Shown here: positions 9,065-18,066 of the stretch, piece by piece
Numbering within the stretch: position 1 is the stretch's first letter
Layout: each line of letters begins with the position of its first letter
From: BCD1 sp965230565
GTDB lineage: Bacteria > Bacteroidota > Bacteroidia > Chitinophagales > Saprospiraceae
DNA: 64,000 nt
Direction: 5' to 3'
NCBI GenBank assembly: GCA_965230565.1
Contig: CBDDLH010000011.1
Coordinates: forward strand, 186,001 to 250,000
Position numbers and translations under genes: made by a program
Notes under the pieces: generated by a model
What the model saw: only the letters and a program-made list of their open reading frames with translations
What the model was told of the DNA's origin: nothing
Database searches by the model: none

Positions 9065-11494
9065 TCAATCCTCAATATCCAAAACCTCATCGATCCTTGC
9101 CAGCACATCCTTGTAGTGGAACTGGGTAGGTTCATGAGCATTCCGGGAGGCTGCTCTTGTCAGTTTACTTCTCAGTTTCATCAGCGATCCGCGGGCTGCA
9201 GATTTGACATCGGAAACATCCAGATTATTCTTTTCATCTTTTATCAGTTTGAACATCAGTTCGACGTGGGCCTTTTGAAGGTTTCGGCGATAAACATCTA
9301 CTCTGGCATTTGAATTTACTTCGGACCAGATACCGTTTTGCACATCCCTGAAAAGATCGATCAGCGCATAATTGTTTCTCGCCATGGCCTCGGCTTCGAT
9401 CAGTCTTTTCATGCGATTGGTTTCAAATAACTGATTCAAAGTGGAAGTTTGCAGGCTGCCTATTCTGTCCACAATACTTCTGCCGCCGATTCGCTGAAGA
9501 ATCTCCGGTTCAATCAGCCATTCAGGAGTTTCAAAAAGTTGTTTATTGATAAACCTTACAGCTTCCCGCTGCTTTTTGGCAGCAACAGGGGTAAACACTA
9601 CACCTTCTTCATCAGCTGTTTTGCGGTATTCATAAACGCCTCCCACATTGGTTCTAACGTGACGCATGTACCTCCCCAATTGGGAATATACATTGCCGTA
9701 CATTTCAGCAAGTTGGCTGAAATCTTTTCCTTCCTGGCTCGACCACTCTACCAGTTCAGGAACAATACGCTTAAGGTTGTTGATCCCCATTTTACTGGCG
9801 TAAACAGCATCATCGCCAAGGTCTTCCGTCTGGGAAGTCGGGTCTGCAGGGTTGCCTCTCTGTTGCCCGTATCGGTAGATTGGATTACCGGCTTTTTCTT
9901 TAACCCATTCATTGAGGGTGGAAGCTTCGTCGTCCGCTGATTTTACATCAGGTAACAGTTTGTAACCATAATAAATCGACCAATCGTCGTAATCGCCAAT
10001 CCCGGGATAAAAGTTCGTCACTCCGTCCTCTGGTTGCGCTATGTAATTAAAGCGTGCATAATCCATGATGGATGGGGCAGTGCCGTGGTTGTCTGTGAAT
10101 GTTTTACTTCTCAATGAATCAACTGGGTAAGCAACGGAAGAACCCATGTTGTGTGGTAATCCAAGCGTATGTCCAACCTCATGTGCAGCAACGAAACGGA
10201 TGAGTTGCCCCATCACTTCATCTTCAAAATCAACGGCTCTTGCTGCCGGGTTACATGCTGCAGTTTGTATCAGGAACCAGTTTCTCAGCAGGCTCATCAC
10301 ATTGTGATACCAGATGATATCGCTTTCCAGGATTTCTCCGGTTCTTGGGTCGTGGACATGTGGGCCCATGGCATTTTGGATCTCCGTTGTCACATATCGC
10401 AAAACGGAATAGCGGACATCTTCCGGACTCCAATCCGGGTTTTCTTCTTCGCTTGGCGCTTCTTTACCCATGATGGCATTTTTGAAGCCCGCTTTTTCAA
10501 AACTGGCCTGCCAGTCATTGACACCCTGGATGAGATATGGCACCCATTTTTTTGGTGTGGCCGGGTCGATATAATAAACGATGGGTTTAACAGGCTCAAC
10601 CAATTCACCGCGGAAGTATGCTTCCGGATCTTTCGGTTCCAGACGCCATTTGGTGATGTATCTGCGTTTTGCGGCACGTTGTTCTTCTACACCATAGTCC
10701 GTTTGTTGAATGGAAAAATATCCTACACGGGCATCGTAATACCTCGGAACCATAGGTTCTTTTGGCAATCTGATGAAAGACTGATTCATGCCGACAGATA
10801 AAGTCTGTGTAACCTGATTATCCGGTAATTTTTTGCCTTTATAAGTCAGTACATGGCGGACCTCGATGTTGTCGGGGAAGGCTTTCATATACTCGACAAA
10901 ACTCCTTGTCTTGTCAAGTCCGCTGATCTGAAAATTTTTTCTTTGTTGCTCACTTAGTGCTCCGATCATGGGAATATCCGTAGTGAAAAAAGGAGTAGCT
11001 TCGACGACGTAAGCAGTACTGTCCTTTGAAGGAGTTTTGATCATGAATACATCAATGACCGGTTCGAAATTGTTATTTTTTACGGACTGATAGATAGGTT
11101 GGTCGAAACTGGCGACACTATTGTAGGAAACTGATCGGAGGACAAGGGTATTGTCCTGCTTTTGCCAACGGATTACCTGTTGTGGTCTGGATCGCATACC
11201 TGCTCCTCCAAAGTTAAGGTTTTTTACATGACCGGAAATTCGACTGACGACGAGGATTTCCTCTTCCAGGATTTCTTCCTTTATTTCGAAGTAGTATTTA
11301 TTGTCGATTTTGTGAATATCGAAAAGCCCCTTCATAGTAGTCGCTTTACCGGTGATGAGTTCGTCATAGGGATGTTTTTCCTCTTTTTCCGGCTCATCTT
11401 TTTCCGGCGTGTCCTGGGCTAAAATGAACAAAGGACACAGAAATAAAAACAGTAAAAATGCTGTCGTTTTAAGGTAAATGGATTGATTTTTCAT
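9065..11494 (-). CDS. Secreted zinc metalloprotease (zincin, DUF5117/DUF4953 type)
   Basis: An 809-residue exported protein. The signal peptide covers residues 1-27 (FLLFLFLCPLFILAQ). The extended zinc-binding motif HEVGHTLGLPHN at about 438-449 gives the three His ligands and the catalytic Glu of metzincin-like peptidases. An N-terminal DUF5118-like segment (KGLFDIHKIDNKYYFEI) and a DUF5117-like region (RYITKWRLEPKDP) precede it, and the C-terminal part is helical. The length fits this Bacteroidota family. It probably degrades proteins in the periplasm or outside the cell; the substrate is unknown. No T9SS tail is seen. It converges on the 6525-8672 gene across the repeat-rich spacer. Confidence 0.9.
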   Translation of the reverse strand: MKNQSIYLKTTAFLLFLFLCPLFILAQDTPEKDEPEKEEKHPYDELITGKATTMKGLFDIHKIDNKYYFEIKEEILEEEILVVSRISGHVKNLNFGGAGMRSRPQQVIRWQKQDNTLVLRSVSYNSVASFDQPIYQSVKNNNFEPVIDVFMIKTPSKDSTAYVVEATPFFTTDIPMIGALSEQQRKNFQISGLDKTRSFVEYMKAFPDNIEVRHVLTYKGKKLPDNQVTQTLSVGMNQSFIRLPKEPMVPRYYDARVGYFSIQQTDYGVEEQRAAKRRYITKWRLEPKDPEAYFRGELVEPVKPIVYYIDPATPKKWVPYLIQGVNDWQASFEKAGFKNAIMGKEAPSEEENPDWSPEDVRYSVLRYVTTEIQNAMGPHVHDPRTGEILESDIIWYHNVMSLLRNWFLIQTAACNPAARAVDFEDEVMGQLIRFVAAHEVGHTLGLPHNMGSSVAYPVDSLRSKTFTDNHGTAPSIMDYARFNYIAQPEDGVTNFYPGIGDYDDWSIYYGYKLLPDVKSADDEASTLNEWVKEKAGNPIYRYGQQRGNPADPTSQTEDLGDDAVYASKMGINNLKRIVPELVEWSSQEGKDFSQLAEMYGNVYSQLGRYMRHVRTNVGGVYEYRKTADEEGVVFTPVAAKKQREAVRFINKQLFETPEWLIEPEILQRIGGRSIVDRIGSLQTSTLNQLFETNRMKRLIEAEAMARNNYALIDLFRDVQNGIWSEVNSNARVDVYRRNLQKAHVELMFKLIKDEKNNLDVSDVKSAARGSLMKLRSKLTRAASRNAHEPTQFHYKDVLARIDEVLDIED

Positions 11495-11540
11495 CGAATG
11501 TATTTGTATGGTTCAGGTATGAATTATAGTCGATTATTTT

Positions 11541-11717
11541 TTATAAAAGTTCGAAATACATCATCACTGCAGCTGTCACAGTAAAAAATGATAAAATCAT
11601 ATTTCTTTGGAATTGCCTCCAGTCCAGATCTTTTGAGTTTATTTTAAAAATATTATAAACGAACAAAGAACATCCAATGATGAGAACAGGAAAGCTCAGA
11701 ATTTGCTGAAGGCTCAT
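11541..11717 (-). CDS. Small membrane protein, 58 residues, two helices
   Basis: A short frame starts at ATG 11717 (MSLQQILSFPVLIIGC) and stops at TAA 11541-11543. Two hydrophobic segments (about residues 5-24 and 40-56) flank a polar loop rich in K, D, W, R and Q (NSKDLDWRQFQ). It is on the same strand as the lipoprotein gene that ends five bases upstream, suggesting a two-gene unit. I do not recognise the family. The amphipathic organisation and tight spacing argue that it is real, but this is inference. Confidence 0.5.
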   Translation of the reverse strand: MSLQQILSFPVLIIGCSLFVYNIFKINSKDLDWRQFQRNMILSFFTVTAAVMMYFELL

Positions 11718-11722
11718 GTTAA

Positions 11723-12025
11723 TTATTCATTCATTTTAAACTTGTATAGCCGGGTTCCATCCTCTTTCTCCTCATAGCCATCAAAATACCAGCCTTTGCT
11801 ATCCATAATGGCCTTGCCAATAATGCTGATGGCCAGATCTCTTTTGGCCTTTCTTCCTCTGACTATCAGTTCTTCTTTCAGCTCTAGCCGGTATTCTTTA
11901 ATATCCCCCTGGTATGCTTCTATAAACATAATAGCATCCTCTGCAGATTCAGCTGCCTGGATGTGTTCAGGTGTGTTTTGACCACAGGCAATAAAGAGCA
12001 ATGAGATAAAAATGAGTTTTTTCAT
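11723..12025 (-). CDS. Small lipoprotein of unknown function
   Basis: A 100-residue protein with a lipoprotein signal (MKKLIFISLLFIACGQ; lipobox LFIAC, lipidated Cys at about residue 14). The mature part is mixed-charge (EYRLELKEELIVRGRKAKRDLA, ending GTRLYKFKMNE) and small enough for a single domain. I chose ATG 12025 because the signal peptide begins there; a longer frame would add nine polar residues. It ends five bases before the 58-residue membrane protein. No family recognised. Confidence 0.65.
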   Translation of the reverse strand: MKKLIFISLLFIACGQNTPEHIQAAESAEDAIMFIEAYQGDIKEYRLELKEELIVRGRKAKRDLAISIIGKAIMDSKGWYFDGYEEKEDGTRLYKFKMNE

Positions 12026-12139
12026 GTTTGTTTTTATTTTTTCCTTCGACAAGGTCCCTGCACTGCGTGCACACGGATCTGTTGATGTCGCCTTTCTTCC
12101 TTTAGCCTGGTCAAAGGCAAAACCTTGAATAAATATCGT

Positions 12140-12162
12140 CTACCGTAAATCGTTCACGGTAG
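12140..12162. other. Small hairpin downstream of the pqiA-like gene
   Basis: CTACCGT (12140-12146) pairs with ACGGTAG (12156-12162). It lies just past the stop codon of the minus-strand PqiA-like gene but no T-run follows, so a terminator role is uncertain. Confidence 0.35.
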
Positions 12163-12168
12163 GCCGGC

Positions 12169-12669
12169 TTAAATTTTCTCTTTTTCTCCTACATTGATCA
12201 ATTGGGTGGCTAAAATGGAAATTATACAATAGGCAAGGAAGTAATAAAATCCCTCGTGTAACTGGGCATGGATATTGTCATCGGATTTAGTGGCCAGGAA
12301 TGCAAGAAATACTCCTACGACAAACACATCGGCCATGGACCACTTGCTGATGGTGGCGACAAACCAGTGCAGCAAAGTACGGTTTTTTATTTGTTTAAAA
12401 AACAGAACGACCAACAAAGTGAGGGCCTTGAATATGGGGACCAGTACGCTAAATAATAAAATGAGGTTGGCAACCAGGTTATTATCATTTTCCCAAAGGG
12501 TGCGGATGGTCTTCATAATGCTTTGGGTGCTGTCATGAAGTCCGATTTCTCCGATGATGGGGATTTTGGCACCGACATAGATACTAAGGATCGGTAGAGT
12601 CAATCCAGGGTACAGGCAGATCAGTGAAAGGATTATAAGTATTAAGGCAATGATGTTTCTGGGTGTCAT
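12169..12669 (-). CDS. Paraquat-inducible protein A family membrane protein
   Basis: A 166-residue inner-membrane protein with four hydrophobic segments. The signature KWSMADVFVVGVFLA in the second half and YPGLTLPILS in the first match the PqiA domain (PF04403). In Proteobacteria PqiA pairs with the MCE protein PqiB in lipid transport between the membranes. Here the protein has one PqiA unit instead of two and no MCE gene beside it. I start at ATG 12669 (MTPRNIIALI); an upstream TTG would add six residues. Its partner, if any, must lie elsewhere. Confidence 0.8.
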   Translation of the reverse strand: MTPRNIIALILIILSLICLYPGLTLPILSIYVGAKIPIIGEIGLHDSTQSIMKTIRTLWENDNNLVANLILLFSVLVPIFKALTLLVVLFFKQIKNRTLLHWFVATISKWSMADVFVVGVFLAFLATKSDDNIHAQLHEGFYYFLAYCIISILATQLINVGEKEKI

Positions 12670-12763
12670 GTCCGATTTTTTGAACAAATATATGAATTTA
12701 GGTTTAGGCTAAGGCGGAGGCTAAGGCAGAGGAACATCGGTTATTATTTTTTACCCCAAACGA

Positions 12764-13348
12764 TTATTTCTTTTTAGAGACCCTGAGCAGAGGGATTTTC
12801 ATTTCCTGTTCGGAAGATTCGATCAATATTTTTAACCGTCGTTGCCGGGTATCCTCCCGCTTGGCACTCATCACCCAGTGGATGGATGATTTTTTATAGG
12901 AGGGAGCCAGTTTTTTACTGTAAAAAGTCCAGGCCTTGGAGTTGGTTTTGAACTGTTTAACATATTCAGCAGCCAGTTTCTGTGCTTTTTGTTCAAAGGA
13001 ATAGATTTTTGATTTACTTTTTTTCCTGTTTTCCCAGGCTTTGATACCGGCTGGTCGCATCAATCCTTTTTCAGTCAATACTTCCACCTTTTTAATATTG
13101 ACTGCACTCCAGATACTTGTTGGCCGCCTGGGAGTAAACCGGATCATATAACTATCTTCATCGATTGACTTCCGTAACCCGTCGATCCAACCGTAACATA
13201 GGGCTTCATCCACTGATTCTGACCAGGTATAATTAGCCTTTCCGGAGTTTTTCTTGTAATAACCCAGCCACAATTCCTCTACTTTGTTATGATTTTCGTT
13301 AAGCCATTGCCGCCATTCGGCCGGGTTTTTGAAGAATGTGGGTTGCAT
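12764..13348 (-). CDS. YdeI/OmpD-associated family protein
   Basis: A 194-residue cytoplasmic protein. The N-terminal WRQWLNENHNKVEELWLGYYKK, CYGWIDGLRKSID and RFTPRRPTSIWSAVNIKK motifs and the C-terminal basic OmdA-like tail (WVMSAKREDTRQRRLKILIE) are typical of the YdeI/bacteriocin-protection family. In Salmonella YdeI is linked to polymyxin resistance through OmpD; a biochemical role is not established. It is a single gene, and its upstream region is shared divergently with the 13903 gene. Confidence 0.85.
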   Translation of the reverse strand: MQPTFFKNPAEWRQWLNENHNKVEELWLGYYKKNSGKANYTWSESVDEALCYGWIDGLRKSIDEDSYMIRFTPRRPTSIWSAVNIKKVEVLTEKGLMRPAGIKAWENRKKSKSKIYSFEQKAQKLAAEYVKQFKTNSKAWTFYSKKLAPSYKKSSIHWVMSAKREDTRQRRLKILIESSEQEMKIPLLRVSKKK

Positions 13349-13902
13349 AATAAAGGATTTTAAAATTTTGTGCTAAATAAAACACTATTGATGCATTAAA
13401 ATTCTTGAAAAAAGAAAAAATGTAAAATTTAAAATAAAAATAATTATCTTTGCGCGAAGAAAAATTTACATTATTGCGAAAGAATTGTTGATGCTGCGCA
13501 CGATTTACACTTCTTACATGGCATTGAATTAACCGACCACCCTTGAACTATTGACTCGAGATCACGAGTACGTCTTTGCTGTTCATATTATTTGGATGCT
13601 TCCCAAACAATAAACAATTCTAAAAATCATATTTTCTTCCTAACCCAAAGGTAACAATACAAAACTGTTTCTGATATAAAATGGGAAAAGGTAATCCCAT
13701 TGGGAATTCCTGCATTTGAGGAAAAAAATGCTGCCAGGTGGCCACCTGTAAATGCAAAGTTGCTTTTCCTATTGCCTGGCATAATGTAAGGCAACTATCT
13801 CTTTTTTACCCAAAGCAAAAACATGAAGGCGTCTTCATAACCAAGGTTGCTCTGCAACTGGAGGTTAGGGTATTTATTTTTTTAACTTAAACCACCTGTA
13901 TT
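13349..13902. other. 554-base intergenic region with promoter and structured leader
   Basis: The first ~100 bases are very A+T rich and carry a -7 box at 13445-13452. The rest contains the palindrome CAGGTGGCCACCTG (13735-13748), a GGGAAA...TCCCATTGGGA hairpin region near 13681-13710 and a TGCCTGGCA...TGTAAGGCA inverted pair near 13777-13800. No gene was found. It may form a long 5' leader of the secreted-protein genes at 13903 and 14470; I recognise no known riboswitch. Confidence 0.5.
13445..13452 (+). promoter_or_regulatory. Putative Bacteroidota -7 box (TATCTTTG)
   Basis: TATCTTTG matches TAnnTTTG and is followed by GCGCG. No clear TTTG -33 element is seen 19-21 bases upstream. If used, transcription would start about 450 bases before the 13903 gene. 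Confidence 0.45.
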
Positions 13903-14415
13903 ATGAAAGTTCTAAAACTGTGGCTCGTTCCTGTGTGCCTGTTATTGACCTGTGGGTCATTGTTGCAGGCACAGTTTCTGGAACGCCAGCTCATTTCACC
14001 ATTTGGTCATTTGAGTATGACCAATGATCTCCATGTTTCCGGGACTGCCGGAGAGTTAATTGTTTCCACCGTTTCGACAGCTTCTGTAACAGCTACCCAG
14101 GGATTTCAACAACCCAATCTTGAAGACCTGGTAGGTACCTTAGAATTAAGTGATTTGGCCATTCAGATTAGTGTTTTCCCGAATCCGGTTAGTAGCCAGC
14201 TAAATGTAGAATTTGTCACCGAAGAATCTGCCGATGTAACTGTAGAATTGTATGATGTAACGGGACAGCTTGTTTTTTATTCCTCCCGGATCAATGTCCC
14301 GGATCGACTAACAGAAGTCGTTGATTTTGGCAGATTTCCTACCAGCCAGTATTTCCTGATAGTAAAAGATGAAAAGAACAGATTATTGAAAACCTTTAAA
14401 GTACAAAAACATTGA
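13903..14415 (+). CDS. Short secreted protein with T9SS type A sorting domain
   Basis: 170 residues. A signal peptide (VCLLLTCGSLLQAQ) is followed by a ~45-residue segment (HLSMTNDLHVSGTAGELIVSTVS, ATQGFQQPN) often seen at the front of small Bacteroidota secreted proteins. The C-terminal ~80 residues form a type A sorting domain: ISVFPNPVSSQLNVEF, VTVELYDVTGQLVF, FPTSQYFLIVKD, KTFKVQKH. It should be exported across the outer membrane and anchored or released. It lies 54 bases upstream of the collagen-like gene on the same strand, so the two are probably co-transcribed. Function beyond sorting is unknown. Confidence 0.85.
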   Translation: MKVLKLWLVPVCLLLTCGSLLQAQFLERQLISPFGHLSMTNDLHVSGTAGELIVSTVSTASVTATQGFQQPNLEDLVGTLELSDLAIQISVFPNPVSSQLNVEFVTEESADVTVELYDVTGQLVFYSSRINVPDRLTEVVDFGRFPTSQYFLIVKDEKNRLLKTFKVQKH

Positions 14416-14469
14416 CACGCAATGACCAGTATGTGAAGTAATCAAGTTAACAACCAAAAAATTTAGAAC

Positions 14470-17400
14470 ATGAAGAAATTATATAAATTACTGTGCTTTG
14501 TATTATTGATGCTGAGCGCAACTTTTGCTTTTTCTCAAAGCCCGAATGGTTTGAATTACCAGGCTGCTGCGAGGGATAATTCAGGCAATTTAATTACCAA
14601 TACTTCTGTAGATGTAAAATTCACCGTTCTGCAGGGGGTAACTTCCGTTTATACGGAAACCATTTCAACCAGTACCAATGCATATGGACTGTTTAACGTA
14701 GTGGTCGGAGATGGTTCCGCCGCGTTTGATGCCATAAACTGGGGGAGTGGAGTACATTCCATGAAGGTCGAACTGAGTGTGAACGGTGGTGCGTTCCAAG
14801 ACCTGGGAACAACCCAGTTAAGGCCAGTACCTTATGCGGAATATGCCGAAGATCTTGTGAATAAAATATGGAATGAAAATGGAAATAATATTTACTATGA
14901 CAACGGTGACGTGGGCATTGGAACTATGAACCCGCAGGAGAAACTAGATGTAGATGGCAAATTAAGAGTGGTAGATGTCCCGCTGTATTTTGATGATGAA
15001 CCTATCAGGATCGTAGTGCATGATTCCCTGAATGATCAGGTCCTTAAATGGATTCCTATTGACAGTCTTCAAGGCCCTGCCGGTCCTGCTGGTCCTGCTG
15101 GTCCCGCCGGTCCTGTTGGCCCTGCTGGCCCTGCTGGTCCTGCTGGTCCCGCCGGTCCTGCTGGTCCCGCCGGTCCTGCTGGTCCCGCCGGTCCTGCTGG
15201 TCCCGCCGGTCCTGCTGGTCCCGCCGGTCCTGTTGGCCCTGCCGGTCCTGTTGGTCCTGCCGGTCCTGTTGGTCCCGCCGGTCCTGTTGGTCCCGCCGGT
15301 CCTGTTGGCCCTGCCGGTCCTGTTGGCCCTGCCGGTCCTGTTGGTCCTGCCGGTCCTGTTGGCCCTGCCGGTCCTGCTGGTCTCGCTGGTCCTGTCGGCC
15401 CTCCTGGACCGCAAGGGCCTCCTGGTGAAATTGGTGTTCCGGGTGAAGATCTTGTTGTAAGGGATAGTGATGGGAATATCGTATTCATCGTGGATGCGGA
15501 AACCGGAATTTCCGATCATTTTGGGACGGAGTATTACTGGGACGGGATCGTAAATTATGAGGGATATGAAGGATATGGTCCCATTATTCTTTATGATTCT
15601 GAGGGGAACCCTGTCTTTTGGGTAGATGAAGAAGGCAATTCTTATCATGGAGGCGTTGAGGAATTTGCCGGTGGTTTATTTGTTCCGTTGGAAAATGGTG
15701 GCCAGGCACAGATAGGTCCTGAGGGTATAACTATTTTTGATGCCGACGGCAATGTGGTGTTTGATGTTGACGAAGATGGGAACTCTTTTCATGCCGGAAA
15801 TGAAACCTTTGCCGGTGGTATAACAGTTCCGTTGGACGGAGGCGGTTTTTATGAAGTAACCCCTGAAGGTGGAATCAACTTGTATGATGCGGATGGGAAT
15901 TTGGTCTATGGAGTTGATGAAGAAGGCAATTCCTATCATGCGGGAATAGAGATTTTTGATGGCGGACTGGGTGTACCCTTGGCTGGTGGAGGTATTCTCG
16001 ACCTGAGTCCTGATGGCGGCATTACGATATATGATGCCGATGGCAATGTGGTATTCAGTGTAGATGAGGAAGGTAATTCATATCATGCCGGATTGGAGAC
16101 TTTTGCTGGTGGTATTACAGTTCCATTGGAAGGAGGCGGTTTTTATGAAGTAACCCCTGAAGGTGGAATCAACTTGTATGATGCGGATGGGAATTTGGTC
16201 TATGGAGTTGATGAAGAAGGCAATTCCTATCATGCGGGAATAGAGATTTTTGATGGCGGACTGGGTGTACCCTTGGCTGGTGGAGGTATTCTCGACCTGA
16301 GTCCTGAGGGTGGCATTACGATATATGATGCCGACGGTAATGTGGTGTTCAGTGTAGATGAAGAAGGCAATTCCTATCATGCAGGAATGGAAACCTTTGC
16401 CGGTGGAATAACGATTCCTCTAGATGGCGGGGGATATTATGAAATGACTCCGGAAGGAGGCATTAATATTTACGATGCGGATGGGAATCTGGTATATGGA
16501 GTAGATGATCAGGGCAATTCCTATCATGCCGGTCTTGAGTTGTTTGCAGGAGGACTTTGGGCGTCTACGGAAGGAGGAGGAAGATTCGAGGTTTCTCCGG
16601 AAGGAGGTATAAGAATGGTTGACCTGAATGGAAACGTGCTTTTTGAAGTTTACCCTAATGGAGAATCCTATCACGCAGGAGTAGAAGAATTCGAAAACGG
16701 GCTTTATACACCACTCAATAATGGTGGGCAGGTTCAGTTCTCACCTGATGGGATCGCTGTATTTGATAATGCCGGTAACCTTGTTTTCTGGGTAAATGAA
16801 GACGGATTTTCTTTCCATGGAGGCCTTGAGCAATTTGCTGGAGGGCTAACCGTACCTTTTGATAATGGCGGTGGTTTTGATGTGATGCCCGACGGGACTC
16901 TTACCATGTATGACGGGGAAGGCAATGTGGTTTTCTCTGTAGGACCAGACGGTACTTCCTACCATGGTGGACATGAAATCTTTGCCAATGGATTAACGGC
17001 CTTTAGTGCAGAACCGAGTCAGCCGTCTATCAATGCCGAAACTATTTTTGCAGGACAAATATTTGCTGAAGTAAAGGAATTTCGCATCGATCATCCACTT
17101 GATCCTGAGAATAAATATTTGCACCATACCAGCGTGGAGAGTTCAAAACGAACGAATATCTACAATGGTAATGTGGTTTTGGATGAAAACGGAGAAGCCG
17201 TGGTAACAATGGATGACTGGTTTGAAGCATTAAATTCCAATTTTACTTACCAGTTCACGCCAATAGGCGGACCGGCTCCCAATCTCTATGTGGCAGAGGA
17301 GATCAAGGGCAATCAATTCAAAATTGCCGGCGGTACTCCAGGGCTGAAAATCTCCTGGCAGGTGACCGGTAACCGAATCGATGAATTTGCCAGGGCTCAT

Positions 17401-17541
17401 CCGTTTGTATTGGAAGAAGTGAAAACTGCGGAAGACAGGGCCAGGGAGCAACTAATGAAAGAAAGGCAAAAACCGGTTATAGATCAAAAAGAGGCAGATC
17501 AGAAATTACCGGTGAGGCTTATGAATGAAGGTAGAAATTAA
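14470..17541 (+). CDS. Large secreted collagen-like repeat protein
   Basis: A 1023-residue exported protein. Signal peptide residues 1-22 (LLMLSATFAFSQ). Residues ~25-135 are a conserved N-terminal domain (GLNYQAAARDNSGNLI, QLRPVPYAEYAE). A short DVGIGTMNPQEKLDVDG module follows. Residues ~202-327 are 42 uninterrupted Gly-X-Y triplets, mostly GPAGPV, predicted to form a collagen triple helix without hydroxylation. Then come about ten ~49-residue modules with the core DADGNVVFSVDEEGNSYHAG. The last ~160 residues hold FRIDHPLDPENKYL, WFEALNSNFTYQ and ISWQVTGNR, a C-terminal domain recurrent in bacterial repeat fibres, then a charged tail. No S74 or T9SS tail. Likely a trimeric extracellular fibre. 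Confidence 0.9.
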   Translation: MKKLYKLLCFVLLMLSATFAFSQSPNGLNYQAAARDNSGNLITNTSVDVKFTVLQGVTSVYTETISTSTNAYGLFNVVVGDGSAAFDAINWGSGVHSMKVELSVNGGAFQDLGTTQLRPVPYAEYAEDLVNKIWNENGNNIYYDNGDVGIGTMNPQEKLDVDGKLRVVDVPLYFDDEPIRIVVHDSLNDQVLKWIPIDSLQGPAGPAGPAGPAGPVGPAGPAGPAGPAGPAGPAGPAGPAGPAGPAGPAGPAGPVGPAGPVGPAGPVGPAGPVGPAGPVGPAGPVGPAGPVGPAGPVGPAGPAGLAGPVGPPGPQGPPGEIGVPGEDLVVRDSDGNIVFIVDAETGISDHFGTEYYWDGIVNYEGYEGYGPIILYDSEGNPVFWVDEEGNSYHGGVEEFAGGLFVPLENGGQAQIGPEGITIFDADGNVVFDVDEDGNSFHAGNETFAGGITVPLDGGGFYEVTPEGGINLYDADGNLVYGVDEEGNSYHAGIEIFDGGLGVPLAGGGILDLSPDGGITIYDADGNVVFSVDEEGNSYHAGLETFAGGITVPLEGGGFYEVTPEGGINLYDADGNLVYGVDEEGNSYHAGIEIFDGGLGVPLAGGGILDLSPEGGITIYDADGNVVFSVDEEGNSYHAGMETFAGGITIPLDGGGYYEMTPEGGINIYDADGNLVYGVDDQGNSYHAGLELFAGGLWASTEGGGRFEVSPEGGIRMVDLNGNVLFEVYPNGESYHAGVEEFENGLYTPLNNGGQVQFSPDGIAVFDNAGNLVFWVNEDGFSFHGGLEQFAGGLTVPFDNGGGFDVMPDGTLTMYDGEGNVVFSVGPDGTSYHGGHEIFANGLTAFSAEPSQPSINAETIFAGQIFAEVKEFRIDHPLDPENKYLHHTSVESSKRTNIYNGNVVLDENGEAVVTMDDWFEALNSNFTYQFTPIGGPAPNLYVAEEIKGNQFKIAGGTPGLKISWQVTGNRIDEFARAHPFVLEEVKTAEDRAREQLMKERQKPVIDQKEADQKLPVRLMNEGRN
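15838..16307 (+). repeat. Exact 176-bp internal repeat in the collagen-like gene (unit 294 bp)
   Basis: Bases 15838-16013 appear identical to 16132-16307, an offset of 294 bases (98 codons, two ~49-residue modules). Identity at the DNA level, including third positions, points to a recent tandem duplication or gene conversion within the module array. Confidence 0.85.
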
Positions 17542-17651
17542 TGGTTAATACCCGGGAAGCGGTTCCGCTCAGGAACTGCTTCCTTTTAATGTTGAAGTTT
17601 TTTCCAAAAATGAACTCCCTGGTGTTTGAGATACACTCTCCGCAAGTATCA

Positions 17652-18066
17652 TCATCTCCCGGTGTTTGTTTTTTCGTTTTGGATTTGGTGAAACCGGACC
17701 AAAGCCTTGCCTATTTTTTTGAGTTGTTTTTTACCAGGTTTGTCGACGATATGAGCAGAGATATATTTTTTGAGAAAAATGGGCTTTTTTTCCATTTTAT
17801 CACCTTTTTGCCGGTTGAGGAACCAATGATCCTTGTGGTGAAAAATTCCTGCTTTTTGAACCAGGTTAATAACTTTACCAGTCTTTTAGCACCCTTGAAT
17901 CCTCCATCTTCAAAAATGGTTAGCAGGAATAACCCCGATCCGTGTTCAGTAGATAATTAGAATTGCTGATGCCACCCTCCATTGGATGGAATTCCTTCAG
18001 GCCCAGACTATAGGCGGCAGCAATTTTTTGTATCTCCTTTTTTGATATTTTGGTATATGTAGCCAT
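17652..18066 (-). pseudogene. Decayed homoserine kinase-like (APH-fold phosphotransferase) gene
   Basis: Three pieces in different frames on the minus strand form one protein. Frame one starts at ATG 18066 (MATYTKISKKEIQKIAAAY, FHPMEGGISNSNYLLNTDRG) and stops at 17920. Frame two continues (LFLLTIFEDGG, KRLVKLLTWFKKQEFFTTRI). Frame three gives KKPIFLKKYISAHIVD and KKIGKALVRFHQI and stops at 17652; weak likeness may extend to ~17600. The order EGGxxNSNY, LLTIFE, GKAL.FHQI is that of ThrB2-type homoserine kinases, which phosphorylate homoserine for threonine synthesis. At least two frameshifts and loss of the catalytic half show it is dead. An intact thrB should exist elsewhere unless threonine synthesis is lost. 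Confidence 0.75.

Noticed and set aside
14962..15648. Long minus-strand and alternate plus-strand frames (TGRTNRTG, LLVPPVLL types) across the collagen region
   Set aside because: They are by-products of the repeated GGTCCTGCT-type codons of the collagen domain; the plus frame with signal peptide and known domains is the real gene.
14470..17541. S74 chaperone domain in the collagen-like protein
   Set aside because: The C-terminus lacks the SDxRxK and FIAQ(D/E)V motifs seen in the first gene; it carries a different C-terminal domain.
17541..17960. 139-codon plus-strand frame after the collagen-like gene
   Set aside because: It is antisense to the decayed homoserine kinase-like gene, which has clear family motifs on the minus strand.
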